Numbered from the stretch's first letter, positions 25,021 to 33,636 are shown. The stretch is 64,000 bases of DNA from Prauserella alba (GCF_024171735.1 NZ_JAMTCH010000007.1:272293-336292), one strand, 5' to 3'. Notes: generated by a model from the letters alone, not told the origin. Numbers and translations are program-made.

Positions 25021-26556
25021 TCAGTTGGCCCCGGCACTCGCAGCTTCCGCCGTCTCCGCGGCCTCGGCCTTCTTCTTCCTCCGGTTGCTCCTGACCCCGA
25101 AGACGACGGATCCGATGATCAGCGCCCAGATCACCCAGCTGATCGGCCCCTTGGTGAAGAAGACCAGCATGTCGCCGCTGCTGGCCTGCATGCTGTCGAG
25201 GAAGTTGGACTCGAGCGACGGGCCGAGGATGAACCCGATGAGGAACGTCGTGATCTGGATCCCGATCTTCATGAAGATGAAGCCCAGGACGCCGAAGATC
25301 AGCGCCGTCCACACGTCGAACATCACGCCGTTGTTGATGGCGTAGGAGCCGAGCACGCACATCACGAGGATGATCGGGTACAGCACGTACTTCGGGATCT
25401 CGACGACCCGGGCGAAGTAGCGGATCGACGTGAACATCATCAAGAACATGACGACGTTCGCGATGAGCAGCGCGATGATGATGCCCGACCACAGGTCCGG
25501 GTTGTCCGTGATGAACAGCGGCCCCACGTGGATGCCCTGCAGCACGAACGCTCCCAGCAGTACCGCGGTCGTGCTGTCACCGGGGATCCCGAGGGACAGC
25601 AGTGGCACCAGCGCGCCACCGGTCAGGCCGTTGTTGGACGCCTCGCTGGCGATGACCCCCTCGGGAGCGCCCTTGCCGAGCTTGTCCGGCTTCTTGGAGA
25701 AGTTCTTCGTCTGGGTGTAGGACATCAGCGACGCGGCGCTGCCACCGACCCCGGGGAGGATTCCGAGGAACGTGCCGATGAACGAGGAGCGGACCGTGTT
25801 GACGCCCTGCCCCTTGAACACGCTGAACTTGAACTTCGCCTCGTCGCTGCCCTTGGACTTCGCGAGCTTGACCTTCTTGCCTGCGGCATCCTTGAGACCG
25901 AGTTCGGAGTTGCGCAGGATCTCCGCGATACCGAACAGGCCGATCAGCACCGGCAGGAGCGAGAAGCCGTCGTAGAGCTGGTCCTCGAGGAAGCCGGGCG
26001 TGAGCCGGAGTTCGTTGTTCATGGGGAACACGCCGACCAGGCTCAGGAAGACTCCCAGCAGCGCGCTGAAGATCCCGATCAGGAGGCTCTTCTCCGAGAT
26101 CGACGCGATGATCGTCAGTGCGAAGAGGATGATCAGGAACTTCTCGACGGGCCCGAACTCGATGGCCACCCCGCTCAGTACCGGGGCGAAGAAGTACAGC
26201 ACGAGCAGGCTGATGACGCCTCCGATGAGGGAGGCGACGATGCCGATCTTCAGGGCCTTCTCCGCGAACCCCTGCTGTGCCATCGGATACGCGTCGAACG
26301 TGGTGGCCACCGACGAAGGGGTGCCGGGGAGCTTGAGCAGCGCCGCCGGCACCATCCCGCCGCTGATCCCTCCGACATAGAGCCCGATCAGCAGGGCAAG
26401 GCCCTCGGAGAGATCCATGGCGAAGGTCAGCGGCAGGAACACGGCGACGGCCATGGTGGCCGTCAGGCCGGGGATCGACCCGAAGACGATCCCCACCAGG
26501 ACGCCGAATGTCACGAGCAGGAACGTCATGGGCGAGAGAAGTGCCAAGACATCCAC
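25021..26556 (-). CDS. tctA: Tripartite tricarboxylate transporter, large permease subunit
   Basis: 511 aa, 10-12 membrane segments. The TctA hallmarks are present: GIVFGSIPGLTATMAVAVFLPLTF near the start, GGMVPAALLKLPGTPSSVATTFDGYP-like block (here TFDAYPMAQQG), and GVGGSAASLMSYTQTK with ALVPLLSLGIPGDSTTAVLLGAF. TctA forms the transmembrane channel of a binding-protein-dependent secondary importer. It lies in the order tctC-tctB-tctA, 12 bp after tctB. Position opposite the dehydratase suggests uptake of a hexaric acid, an inference. Confidence 0.93.
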   Translation of the reverse strand: MDVLALLSPMTFLLVTFGVLVGIVFGSIPGLTATMAVAVFLPLTFAMDLSEGLALLIGLYVGGISGGMVPAALLKLPGTPSSVATTFDAYPMAQQGFAEKALKIGIVASLIGGVISLLVLYFFAPVLSGVAIEFGPVEKFLIILFALTIIASISEKSLLIGIFSALLGVFLSLVGVFPMNNELRLTPGFLEDQLYDGFSLLPVLIGLFGIAEILRNSELGLKDAAGKKVKLAKSKGSDEAKFKFSVFKGQGVNTVRSSFIGTFLGILPGVGGSAASLMSYTQTKNFSKKPDKLGKGAPEGVIASEASNNGLTGGALVPLLSLGIPGDSTTAVLLGAFVLQGIHVGPLFITDNPDLWSGIIIALLIANVVMFLMMFTSIRYFARVVEIPKYVLYPIILVMCVLGSYAINNGVMFDVWTALIFGVLGFIFMKIGIQITTFLIGFILGPSLESNFLDSMQASSGDMLVFFTKGPISWVIWALIIGSVVFGVRSNRRKKKAEAAETAEAASAGAN

Positions 26557-26568
26557 GAGTGAACCCCC

Positions 26569-26976
26569 TTACGGAAGGGTGATGTCGAACAGCTGGCCGA
26601 AGACCAGCCAGATGGCCAAGGGAGTACAGACGGCGCTCACCGCGATTCCGGCCAGCACTCGCTTGTCCTTCGTCGGCTTGAACACCAGCGAGATGGCGAC
26701 GACGAACAGGATGCTCGACAGCAGGAACCCCAGGAGGTTCAGGACGAGGACGTAGGCGAACAGGCACGCCAGCGTTCCGAACAGCTTCTTCCGGTCGAAC
26801 CCTTCGTCGAAGAAGCGGAAGCTGAGCCGCGAGTCCTGGGGACCGCTTCCGAGTCTCGTGACCAACGACTTGATGCCGATGATCACCAGGAGTGCGGCGA
26901 GGATCGTCCCGATCGCGACGGGGAACACGAGGTGGTAGTCGCTGAATGCGACGTCCAGCGTGAAGAAGTCACTCAT
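26569..26976 (-). CDS. tctB: Tripartite tricarboxylate transporter, small membrane subunit
   Basis: 135 aa with four hydrophobic segments (YHLVFPVAIGTILAALLVIIG; LFGTLACLFAYVLVLNLLGF; LLSSILFVVAISLVF; VLAGIAVSAVCTPLAIWLVFG). The cytoplasmic loop KSLVTRLGSGPQDSRLSFRFF separates the first two. Length and topology are typical of TctB, which is needed with TctA for transport. It sits between tctC and tctA on the same strand. Confidence 0.9.
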   Translation of the reverse strand: MSDFFTLDVAFSDYHLVFPVAIGTILAALLVIIGIKSLVTRLGSGPQDSRLSFRFFDEGFDRKKLFGTLACLFAYVLVLNLLGFLLSSILFVVAISLVFKPTKDKRVLAGIAVSAVCTPLAIWLVFGQLFDITLP

Positions 26977-27023
26977 GTGGGTCCTGTTTCAATCCCTGTG
27001 GTCCGACCGCGGCTCGGCGGGGA

Positions 27024-28067
27024 TCAGCTGGCCAGGTCGGAGAACTCGGGCGCCTGGTCGATGATCGACTCGAGACGCTTGCGCTTCTTCTCGATGTAGT
27101 CCTTGCTGTCCTTGATCGGGACATAGTTGGGAATGAACTTGTTCTTGGCCAGTTCGTCGATGTAGCCGTCGGTCTCGATCGCCTTGGCCGTCGCGGAGTC
27201 CAGGGTCTGCCTGAAGTTCTTCTCGACGTCCTTCGGCATCAGCAGGAAGAACTCCTTGTTGAAGGTGAAGGGCTGGCCGTCGACCTCGATGCCCTGCTCC
27301 TTGAAGGTGGGGATGTCGTACCCCTCGACCGGCTCGCTCGCGGTGATGCCGAGGAACTTCTCGCGGACCTTGTCCTCCACGTCGTCCTTGGTGTACTGCT
27401 CGTTCCCGCCGATCGAGCCGTAGATGATGTCGACGTTGCCCGCCCACAGCGCCTGGTTCTTCTCCTCGTCGGAACCCGTCGCGAAGACCTTGATCCGCTC
27501 CGCCACCTCGGCGCCGTACTCGTCCTCCACCCAGAGGTAGAACGCATCGAGCGACAGTTCGGAGGTGCCACCTGCCTCGACGGCGAAGGTGAGGTTCTCG
27601 CCGGGGTTGTCCTTGAGCCACTGGGCCGCCTCGGCCATCGTGTCGTACGGCGCCTCGTCGGCGGCGAGGAACGCGGCTCCCGGGTTGGTCGAGACGACCG
27701 GGCCGACCTTCCAGTTGTCGAGGGCGAACTTCTCCGGCTGTGCGCCGTACTTCACCGACAGGTAGGCCATGTCGTGGAAGAACATGACGGTGCTGCCGTC
27801 GGTCTTGGCCGAGTCCAGCGCCTGGAAGGCCCGGTTGGCGCCGATCGCGTCGGCCTTCATGTTGACGCCGAGCTCCTCGCCGACGTGTGTGGTGAAGGCG
27901 TGCGAGTTCTGGTAAGTGTCTGCCGTGGTCGAGCTCGAGCCGAGCACGACGCGGACGCGGTTGACATCGAGGCCGTTCTCGGATCCCGACCCGCCCAGTG
28001 AGCCGCATCCGGCGATGCCCACAGCCAGGATGGGGACGGTCGTGAGTGCTGCCAGCTTCCTGTGCAT
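27024..28067 (-). CDS. tctC: Tripartite tricarboxylate transporter, extracytoplasmic binding lipoprotein
   Basis: 347 aa, starting at the ATG that follows AAAGGAG at ideal spacing; an upstream in-frame start at 28127 is rejected. A lipoprotein signal ends in LAVGIAGCGS with the lipobox Cys at residue 21. The mature part is a TctC/BugT-type periplasmic fold: TYQNSHAFTTHVGEELGV, FFHDMAYLSVKYG, VEAGGTSELSLDAF and YDIPTFKEQGIEV. The domain delivers an organic acid to TctAB. First gene of its operon; divergent from the LysR gene. Confidence 0.92.
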   Translation of the reverse strand: MHRKLAALTTVPILAVGIAGCGSLGGSGSENGLDVNRVRVVLGSSSTTADTYQNSHAFTTHVGEELGVNMKADAIGANRAFQALDSAKTDGSTVMFFHDMAYLSVKYGAQPEKFALDNWKVGPVVSTNPGAAFLAADEAPYDTMAEAAQWLKDNPGENLTFAVEAGGTSELSLDAFYLWVEDEYGAEVAERIKVFATGSDEEKNQALWAGNVDIIYGSIGGNEQYTKDDVEDKVREKFLGITASEPVEGYDIPTFKEQGIEVDGQPFTFNKEFFLLMPKDVEKNFRQTLDSATAKAIETDGYIDELAKNKFIPNYVPIKDSKDYIEKKRKRLESIIDQAPEFSDLAS

Positions 28068-28171
28068 GTGAACTCCTTTGTTCATGGCCGCGAGATCCGG
28101 ACGGTGCAGCGGGGCGGCGATGGTCACAGGACGATAGGCAGCGCCTACGATGTGAGTCCAAGTGTGAAGAA

Positions 28172-28185
28172 GTATGACGTGATAC
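28172..28185 (+). promoter_or_regulatory. GTAT-N6-ATAC inverted repeat between tctC and lysR
   Basis: A short perfect inverted repeat lies 10 bp before the LysR start and 105 bp before tctC. Divergent LysR-target promoters usually carry such dyads (T-N11-A type), so this is a candidate autoregulatory site. It is short and could be coincidental. Confidence 0.3.
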
Positions 28186-28194
28186 CTTTAGAGC

Positions 28195-29112
28195 ATGAGC
28201 TCGGTGACCCTCGATCAGGTTCACTGCTTCATCGCGGTCGCGGAGGAACTGCACTTCGGCCGGGCGGCGGAGCGGCTCTCGATGACGCAACCACCGTTGA
28301 GCCGCCAGATCCAGAAGCTGGAGCGATCGGTGGGTGCGTCACTGCTGGAGCGGGACAACCGCCGGGTGGCCCTCACCGGTGCGGGTGCCGCGTTCCTCGG
28401 TGAGGCGTACCGCCTGCTCAACCTGGTCGAGAGCGCCGGAGATCTCGCCCGCCGGGTCGACGCCGGATCGTCGGGTGTGGCGAGACTCGGCTTCACCGCC
28501 GTCTCCGCGATCTCGGTGCTCGGGCCGCTGCTGCGGCGGCTGAACGCGAAGCTCCCCGATGTGGAGGTGCAACTCTCGGAGCGGGTCACGCCCGCCCAGG
28601 TCGACGGCATCCGGCGCGACGAGTTGGACGTCGGGCTGGCCCGGCCGCCGTTCGACACCGCGATGCTGGCTTCGAAGGTGATCCTGCGCGAGCCGCTCAT
28701 GGCCGTCGTTCCCGCCGGTCACCCGTTGGCCTCGGCCGACTCCCCGCTCACGCCGGGCGACTTCGAGGACCAGGCGGTGATCGGCTACCACCCCGAGCAG
28801 TCGCGCTATTTTCACGAGTTGACCGTGCGGTTCCTGGCCAACGCCCATCCGCGGGTCGAACAACGTGTGCACCAGGTGCTGACCGCGATGCTGCTGGTGG
28901 CTGCCGAGCGCGGCGTGGCCGTCGCCCCGGCCTCGGCCTCCTCGCTCGGTGTTCCGGGTGTGGTCTTCAAGGACCTCGACCACTCCGGCGGCGACACTCA
29001 CGTCGACGCCGATCCCGAACGGCCGGTCGAGTTGCACGCGATCTGGTCGCGCGAGGGCGTGAGTCCCGTGGTGAGTCGCGTGCTGGAGGTCATCACCGAC
29101 GTCGTGGCGTAG
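28195..29112 (+). CDS. LysR-family transcriptional regulator (divergent from tctCBA)
   Basis: 305 aa. The N-terminal helix-turn-helix is at residues 5-65 (LDQVHCFIAVAEELHFGRAAERL and QPPLSRQIQKLERSVG). The effector domain follows with GVARLGFTAVSAISVLGPLL and LREPLMAVVPAGHPLA. LysR proteins of this type activate the operon read in the opposite direction when they bind its substrate. Here that is the TctCBA importer, so it is probably the sensor of the imported acid. Confidence 0.92.
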   Translation: MSSVTLDQVHCFIAVAEELHFGRAAERLSMTQPPLSRQIQKLERSVGASLLERDNRRVALTGAGAAFLGEAYRLLNLVESAGDLARRVDAGSSGVARLGFTAVSAISVLGPLLRRLNAKLPDVEVQLSERVTPAQVDGIRRDELDVGLARPPFDTAMLASKVILREPLMAVVPAGHPLASADSPLTPGDFEDQAVIGYHPEQSRYFHELTVRFLANAHPRVEQRVHQVLTAMLLVAAERGVAVAPASASSLGVPGVVFKDLDHSGGDTHVDADPERPVELHAIWSREGVSPVVSRVLEVITDVVA

Positions 29113-29126
29113 CGCCGCTCCGGTCG

Positions 29127-29786
29127 TCAGGGTGGGCCGAGGCGGTCGAGGATCGCGGCGGCGGTCCAGGTGGCGAAGTCGTCGTGGGGCCAGCCGCACA
29201 CGGTCACGAGGTGGTCGTAGGCGTCGTGTGAGGTGAGCAGCCCGATCATGTCGGCCAGTCGTGCCCGGGACGTCGCGTCCCTGCTCGGCAGCCCGCCCGC
29301 GTTCTCGGACGTCTCGAGCCAGGTGGCGATCTCCCGTCGGCGCAGGGCTGCGAGTTCCGCCCGCGCGGCGGCCACCGTCTCGTCGGCGGCCGCCGCGACC
29401 GTGAACGCCCGCCAGATGCCGAGCGAATCACGCAGCCCGTCGGCGAGCCGGGCCGTCGCGGTGGTGATCGCCGCGGCGATGTCGTCGTCGCGGCCGGGGA
29501 AGTCGCCGATGAGCGCGGTCAGGTCGACGGCGTCGGCGTCACCCGCGAATCCCGAGCGGAACGCGGCCAGCAGCAGGTCGGCCTTCTTCCCGGTCTGTGT
29601 CACGGTTTCGAGTCCCACGCCTGCCTCGACGGCGATCGTCCGCATGCTCGTGCCCGCGTAGCCGCGCTCGGCGAACAGCCGTCCTGCCGTGGTGATCACG
29701 TGGGCGCGGGTGCGCTCCGCGCGTTCCCGTCGGGCCGGGGACTCGTAGCGACGGCGGCGGCGTGACTCGGCGGATTCGGCTACCAT
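29127..29786 (-). CDS. TetR-family regulator
   Basis: 219 aa from the ATG at MVAESAESRRRRR. The helix-turn-helix is at residues 20-65 (ERTRAHVITTAGRLFAERGY...MRTIAVEAGVGLETV), with the unusual TQTGKKADLLLAAF where most relatives have YRHFPSK-like motifs. The ligand-binding half is helical without recognisable specificity. It diverges from the glycosyltransferase gene, with a 25-bp dyad between them, so it probably represses that gene and itself. Confidence 0.9.
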   Translation of the reverse strand: MVAESAESRRRRRYESPARRERAERTRAHVITTAGRLFAERGYAGTSMRTIAVEAGVGLETVTQTGKKADLLLAAFRSGFAGDADAVDLTALIGDFPGRDDDIAAAITTATARLADGLRDSLGIWRAFTVAAAADETVAAARAELAALRRREIATWLETSENAGGLPSRDATSRARLADMIGLLTSHDAYDHLVTVCGWPHDDFATWTAAAILDRLGPP

Positions 29787-29791
29787 CGAAA

Positions 29792-29816
29792 TTCGACGAT
29801 ACACCGTATCGCCGAA
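29792..29816 (+). promoter_or_regulatory. 25-bp near-perfect palindrome, probable TetR operator
   Basis: Arms TTCGACGATAC (29792-29802) and GTATCGCCGAA (29806-29816) match at 10 of 11 positions around a 3-bp centre. The dyad sits between the divergent starts of the TetR gene (29786) and the glycosyltransferase gene (29846). Size, symmetry and position are those of a TetR dimer-pair site. Confidence 0.65.
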
Positions 29817-29845
29817 TTGTCGCCGGAACGGACGGGAGGCCTGCT

Positions 29846-31078
29846 ATGTCCTCGGTGCTCGTGTGTGTGCAGCCCGCGCGGGGCCACGTCGGGCCGACCA
29901 AACCTCTCGTCGCCGCGCTCCTCGCCGCGGGCCATGACGTCGCCGTCGTGACCGGTGCGCGCTACGAGCAGGCGTTCGCCGTCCTCGGCGCCGACGTCAC
30001 CGTGCTCGACGCAGCGGTCGACTTCGACGAGACCGACCTGAACGGCTCGGTCCCCGGCAGGGCGCAGCTCCGCGGGCTGAAGCTGGGCCGGTTCGACCTG
30101 GCCACGTTCGCGGGTGCGATGCCGGGGCAGTTGCGCGCCGTCGATGAGGTGCTGGCTCGCGGGGTCGACGTCGTGCTGTGCGATCCGCTGTTCGCGGCCG
30201 GTATGGCGCTCGTCCTCCGCGGGGACGCGCCGAGGGTCCTCGTGCTCGGGTTCGTCCCGCTGACGCAGCCGATGCCGTACCGGCCCGAACCACGCGGCCT
30301 CGGCGAGCGGCTGCACGGTGCGGCGCTGCGACGGTTCATGAGCTGGATGACCGCACCGGCGCGGGAGGTCGCGCGGCGGCACGTCCGCGAGCTCATCGGT
30401 GTCGACACCGAACTGTCCTTCATGGACTGGCCGATGCGCAGTGACGGCGTACTCCAGATGACCAGCCCGGGTTTCGAGTACCCGCGGGAGTTGGCCGCCC
30501 CGGTGCACTTCGTCGGGCCGACGACCACGAGCTCCGCCGGTGAGCACGCCCCGCCGGAGTGGTGGGACGAGCTCGACGGGTCGCGGCCGGTGGTGCACGT
30601 GACGCAGGGGACGGTCGCGAACGGCGACCTCGGACGCCTCGTCGCCCCGGCCGTCGAGGCGCTCGCCGGCGACGACGTGCTGGTGGTCGTCACGACCGGC
30701 GGTGCCGAGCCGGACGTCGGCCCACTGCCCGCCAACGTGCGCGTGGCCACCTTCCTGCCGTACGACGAACTCCTGCCGCGCTGCGACCTGATGATCACCA
30801 ACGGCGGCTACGGCGGCGTCAACCACGCGCTGCGCTACGGCGTCCCGCTGATCGTCGTCGGTGCCAGCGAGGACAAATCGGAGGTGGCTGCGCGCGTGAC
30901 GTGGTCGGGCGTGGGACTCGGTTACGCGCGGGGTTCGTTGCCGGTGCCGAAGCTGCGGTCGGCCGTTCGCCGGGTGCTGGCCGACCCGGCTTACCGCCGC
31001 CGCGCGGGCGAACTGGCCGCCGAGATCGCCGCGGGCCCGTCGATGGACGACGTGGTCGAGCTGATCGTCGACGGTTGA
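29846..31078 (+). CDS. GT1-family glycosyltransferase (macrolide/UGT type)
   Basis: 410 aa after a GGGAGG site. The N-terminal domain opens SSVLVCVQPARGHVGPTKPL, with the acceptor-side GH. The donor-binding C-terminal domain has PVVHVTQGTVANGDLGRL, VRVATFLPYDELLPRCDLMITNGGYGGVNHAL and YGVPLIVVGASEDKSEVAARV, the UGT signature block in which the usual HGG is replaced by NGG. Members transfer sugars to macrolides, flavonoids and other small molecules, often as self-protection or detoxification. TetR control by a small lipophilic ligand would fit that role. Confidence 0.9.
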   Translation: MSSVLVCVQPARGHVGPTKPLVAALLAAGHDVAVVTGARYEQAFAVLGADVTVLDAAVDFDETDLNGSVPGRAQLRGLKLGRFDLATFAGAMPGQLRAVDEVLARGVDVVLCDPLFAAGMALVLRGDAPRVLVLGFVPLTQPMPYRPEPRGLGERLHGAALRRFMSWMTAPAREVARRHVRELIGVDTELSFMDWPMRSDGVLQMTSPGFEYPRELAAPVHFVGPTTTSSAGEHAPPEWWDELDGSRPVVHVTQGTVANGDLGRLVAPAVEALAGDDVLVVVTTGGAEPDVGPLPANVRVATFLPYDELLPRCDLMITNGGYGGVNHALRYGVPLIVVGASEDKSEVAARVTWSGVGLGYARGSLPVPKLRSAVRRVLADPAYRRRAGELAAEIAAGPSMDDVVELIVDG

Positions 31079-31113
31079 GGTGTGGTGAGCACGCGACGAG
31101 GAGGTAGCTCTCT

Positions 31114-31254
31114 ATGAAGGCTGAGGAATTCGACGAGCGTTTCGACCGCGGCGAGGACGTGACCGGGGACCTCGATCTGTCCGCGATACGGTCAGTCGTC
31201 GCGATGGCCCGGGGCGATGAGGCCGGTCTCGTAGGCCAGGGCGACGAGTTGTGA
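31114..31254 (+). pseudogene. Truncated CopG/ribbon-helix-helix antitoxin remnant
   Basis: After a GAGGAGGT site, 26 codons read MKAEEFDERFDRGEDVTGDL and DLSAIRS. This is the usual N-terminus of BrnA/CopG-like antitoxins, which normally continues with ARRP and a DNA-binding ribbon-helix-helix. Here the similarity stops at 31191, one base before the stop of the response-regulator gene on the other strand. The frame then runs antisense to that gene for 20 codons. The DNA-binding part and any toxin gene are missing, so this is the scar of a deletion. Confidence 0.6.
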
Positions 31255-31857
31255 GCGGTCGCGGGCGTCGAGTTTGGTGAGCAGCCTGCCGACATGGGTT
31301 CGTGCGGTGGCCGGGCTCATGAACAGGCGCTCGGCGACCTCCCCGTTGGAACGGCCTGCACCGACCTCGGCCAGCACCTCGCGTTCCCGCTCGGTGAGCA
31401 CGTCCAAGCGGCCGGCGGCGACCGGGGCCGGTGCTTCCGCGGCCGCCCGCATGACCCGCCGGGTCACCGCCGGTGACAGCAGTGCGTCACCGCGGGAGAC
31501 GATCCGCACCGCCTCACGCAGTTCGTCCGGCGTCGCGTCCTTGAGCAGGAATCCCGCCGCGCCTGCGCGGATCGCCTGCAGGATGTTCTCGTCGGTGTCG
31601 AACGTGGTGAGCACGACGACCTGCACGGCACGCAGCCGCGGGTCGGCGACGATGCGCCGCGTGGCGTCCAGTCCGTCGGTGCCGGGCATGCGGATGTCCA
31701 TCAGCACGACGTCGGGACGTTCCGCGGCGACGAGGGCGACGCCGGTGTCGGCGCTGCCGGCCTCACCGGCCACGTCGATGTCGGCGGCACGTTCGAGCAG
31801 CGTCCGCAGTCCCGCGCGGATCAGGTGCTGATCGTCGACGAGCACGACCCGGATCAT
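31192..31857 (-). CDS. NarL/LuxR-family response regulator
   Basis: 221 aa. The receiver domain is complete: acidic pair DD at residues 8-9, phosphoacceptor Asp54 in DVVLMDIRMPG, Thr in VLTTFD and Lys in FLLKDATPDEL. The C-terminal LuxR helix-turn-helix is LTEREREVLAEVGAGRSNGEVAERL with ATARTHVGRLLTKL. The start overlaps the kinase stop by 4 bp. A box shared by the operon's promoter and the promoter of the gene at 43634-44146 is a candidate target. Confidence 0.95.
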   Translation of the reverse strand: MIRVVLVDDQHLIRAGLRTLLERAADIDVAGEAGSADTGVALVAAERPDVVLMDIRMPGTDGLDATRRIVADPRLRAVQVVVLTTFDTDENILQAIRAGAAGFLLKDATPDELREAVRIVSRGDALLSPAVTRRVMRAAAEAPAPVAAGRLDVLTEREREVLAEVGAGRSNGEVAERLFMSPATARTHVGRLLTKLDARDRSQLVALAYETGLIAPGHRDD

Positions 31858-33047
31858 GAGCCGTCCCGAGCCGGTATCCGCGCTGTCACGTCGAAACCCT
31901 CGCCGGGCCGGGTCATTATCAGGAGGGTGCCGCCGAGCAGGGTCAGGCGTTCGCGCATACCGGTGATGCCCCAGCCGTCGGCGGGGTTCGCCGGTGACGC
32001 GCCCCGGCCGTCGTCGCTCACGTGCACCGTCACCACGTCCTCGCCGTAATCCACGGCCACGGTCGCCGTGGTGGCGCCGGCGTGCCGCAGCACGTTGCTC
32101 AACGCCTCCTGCACGACACGATAGGCCGTCACGTCCGACACGGCCGGCAGCGTGCGCGGGGTGCCGGTCGTGCGGATGTCCACGTGCAGTCCGCCGGCCG
32201 TGGCGGTGGCGACGAGTTCGCCGAGGCGGCTCAGCCCGGGCCTGGCGCCGACTGCGGTGTCCTCGACGTCGGTGTCGGGGCTGCGGAGCGCGTCGACCGT
32301 CGCGCGCAGTTCCCTGCCTGCGTCGCGGCAGGCCGTGCGTGCCGCGGTGAGTGACCGTTCCGCGGTGTCGGGCTCGTCGTGGAGCGTCTCCCTGGCGACG
32401 TCGGTGTGCAGCGAGATCACCGACACGGTGTGGGCCAGCAGGTCGTGCAGATCGCGGGCGATGCGCACCCGTTCCTGCTCGACCCGACGGGCCGCTTCGG
32501 CCTCCTGTTCCAGGGCGGCCGCGGCGGCCTGGCTGTCCAACTCGGCTCGCCAGCCGCGCCGGGATCGCACGCTGTCGCCGAGCGCGATCACGGCGAGCAT
32601 CAGGGTCGCCGAGGTCGGCGTTTCGAGGCCGAGCACGTACGACAGGTCGTCTCCCTGGGCGATCCGCACGGCCGTGGAAACGGCGAGCAGCGCCAGCGCG
32701 GTGCCGCACGCCCAGTAGAGCCGGCCGCACTCGGCGGCGGAGTACAGCGCCGCGGCGACGGGGACGGCCAACCCGATGGGCGGATAGGAGAGCATGTAGT
32801 AGCCGAGCAGCGCGACGGCGGTGACGACCAGCACCGTGACCGGCAGGCGGCGGCGCACGAGCATCAGTGCGCCGAAGAGCGCGCCGAACGCGTACGCGGC
32901 GGGGCTCACGGTGCCCTCACCGCCGACGTTCGCCGTGACGGCCGTTCCCACGACGATCAACACCACCACCCCGAGGGCGGTGTCGACCATGAGCCGGCCC
33001 CGGTCGTCCGTTGGTGCCGCCTCGGCGCGCTGTCCGATGTGGATCAC
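31854..33047 (-). CDS. Sensor histidine kinase, HisKA_3/NarX type
   Basis: 397 aa. Residues 20-155 hold about five membrane segments with almost no extracytoplasmic loop, so an intramembrane signal is sensed. The dimerisation motif is RVRIARDLHDLLAHTVSVI with phosphoacceptor His201. The ATPase domain has the N box VVQEALSNVLRHA, the G1 box VSDDGRGASPANPADGWGI and the G2-type GITGMRERLTLLGGTL. It is translationally coupled to the response regulator and follows the small membrane protein gene by 19 bp. Confidence 0.94.
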   Translation of the reverse strand: MIHIGQRAEAAPTDDRGRLMVDTALGVVVLIVVGTAVTANVGGEGTVSPAAYAFGALFGALMLVRRRLPVTVLVVTAVALLGYYMLSYPPIGLAVPVAAALYSAAECGRLYWACGTALALLAVSTAVRIAQGDDLSYVLGLETPTSATLMLAVIALGDSVRSRRGWRAELDSQAAAAALEQEAEAARRVEQERVRIARDLHDLLAHTVSVISLHTDVARETLHDEPDTAERSLTAARTACRDAGRELRATVDALRSPDTDVEDTAVGARPGLSRLGELVATATAGGLHVDIRTTGTPRTLPAVSDVTAYRVVQEALSNVLRHAGATTATVAVDYGEDVVTVHVSDDGRGASPANPADGWGITGMRERLTLLGGTLLIMTRPGEGFDVTARIPARDGS

Positions 33048-33066
33048 CTCCCGGTTTCTGCCGGCG

Positions 33067-33537
33067 TCATCGTGGCCGGAAGCCTGGGACCATTCTGGAC
33101 AGCAGCCACGCCACGGCGCCCGCCGCCACTCCGGTGATCAGTCCGGTCAGGAGGCTGCTGCCGAAGGCGGCCGAACGGAGCACGACGGCTTCGAGCGCGG
33201 GCGAAAGGGCGTCGCCGAGGTTGCCGCCGAGTTCGGGGGCCGCGTCGTGGGCCACGTGCCACAGCGCCTGGTGCACGACGCCCAGTACGACGCCGTAGGC
33301 TCCTCCGACGGCCGACAGCGTCAGCAGCGGGGACGGGACACGCCGCCAGAGAACGTACGCCACCCACACGGCGAGTGGCACGAACACGAGCAGTCCGTTC
33401 AGCACCGGGGCGACGGGGCCGAGGTCGTGCGCGATCGCCCGCGGCGCGCCGAGCAGTGCCAGGGCGACGATCGTGAGCGGAGCGAGGCCGAGACGTTCCC
33501 GCACGCGGCCGAGGCGTTCCCGCATGCGGCCGGTCAT
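33067..33537 (-). CDS. Four-span membrane protein in the kinase operon
   Basis: 156 aa with four hydrophobic segments (LTIVALALLGAPRAIA; LNGLLVFVPLAVWVAYVLW; LLTLSAVGGAYGVVLGVV; SLLTGLITGVAAGAVAWLL). The ATG has GGAGG 10 bp before it and overlaps the stop of the 20-codon frame at 33536-33598. I do not recognise the family. As first full gene ahead of kinase and regulator it may be an accessory sensor or the regulated output. Confidence 0.75.
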   Translation of the reverse strand: MTGRMRERLGRVRERLGLAPLTIVALALLGAPRAIAHDLGPVAPVLNGLLVFVPLAVWVAYVLWRRVPSPLLTLSAVGGAYGVVLGVVHQALWHVAHDAAPELGGNLGDALSPALEAVVLRSAAFGSSLLTGLITGVAAGAVAWLLSRMVPGFRPR

Positions 33538-33598
33538 GACCGCGCCTCCGCGGTGCTGCTGGTCCGGTGCCGCGGTGTGAACGGGCTCGTCGCCATGG
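33536..33598 (-). CDS. 20-aa leader peptide frame upstream of the membrane protein gene
   Basis: The ATG at 33598 follows GAGGGAG at good spacing. It encodes MATSPFTPRHRTSSTAEARS and stops in an ATGA overlap with the ATG of the membrane protein. The position of this start, relative to the conserved promoter, is the same as that of the real start of the gene at 44146. It may be a translated leader giving coupling, or the decayed original N-terminus. Confidence 0.4.
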
Positions 33599-33636
33599 CG
33601 TGACTCCCTCGATCGGAACGGGCGGTGACCGACGGA

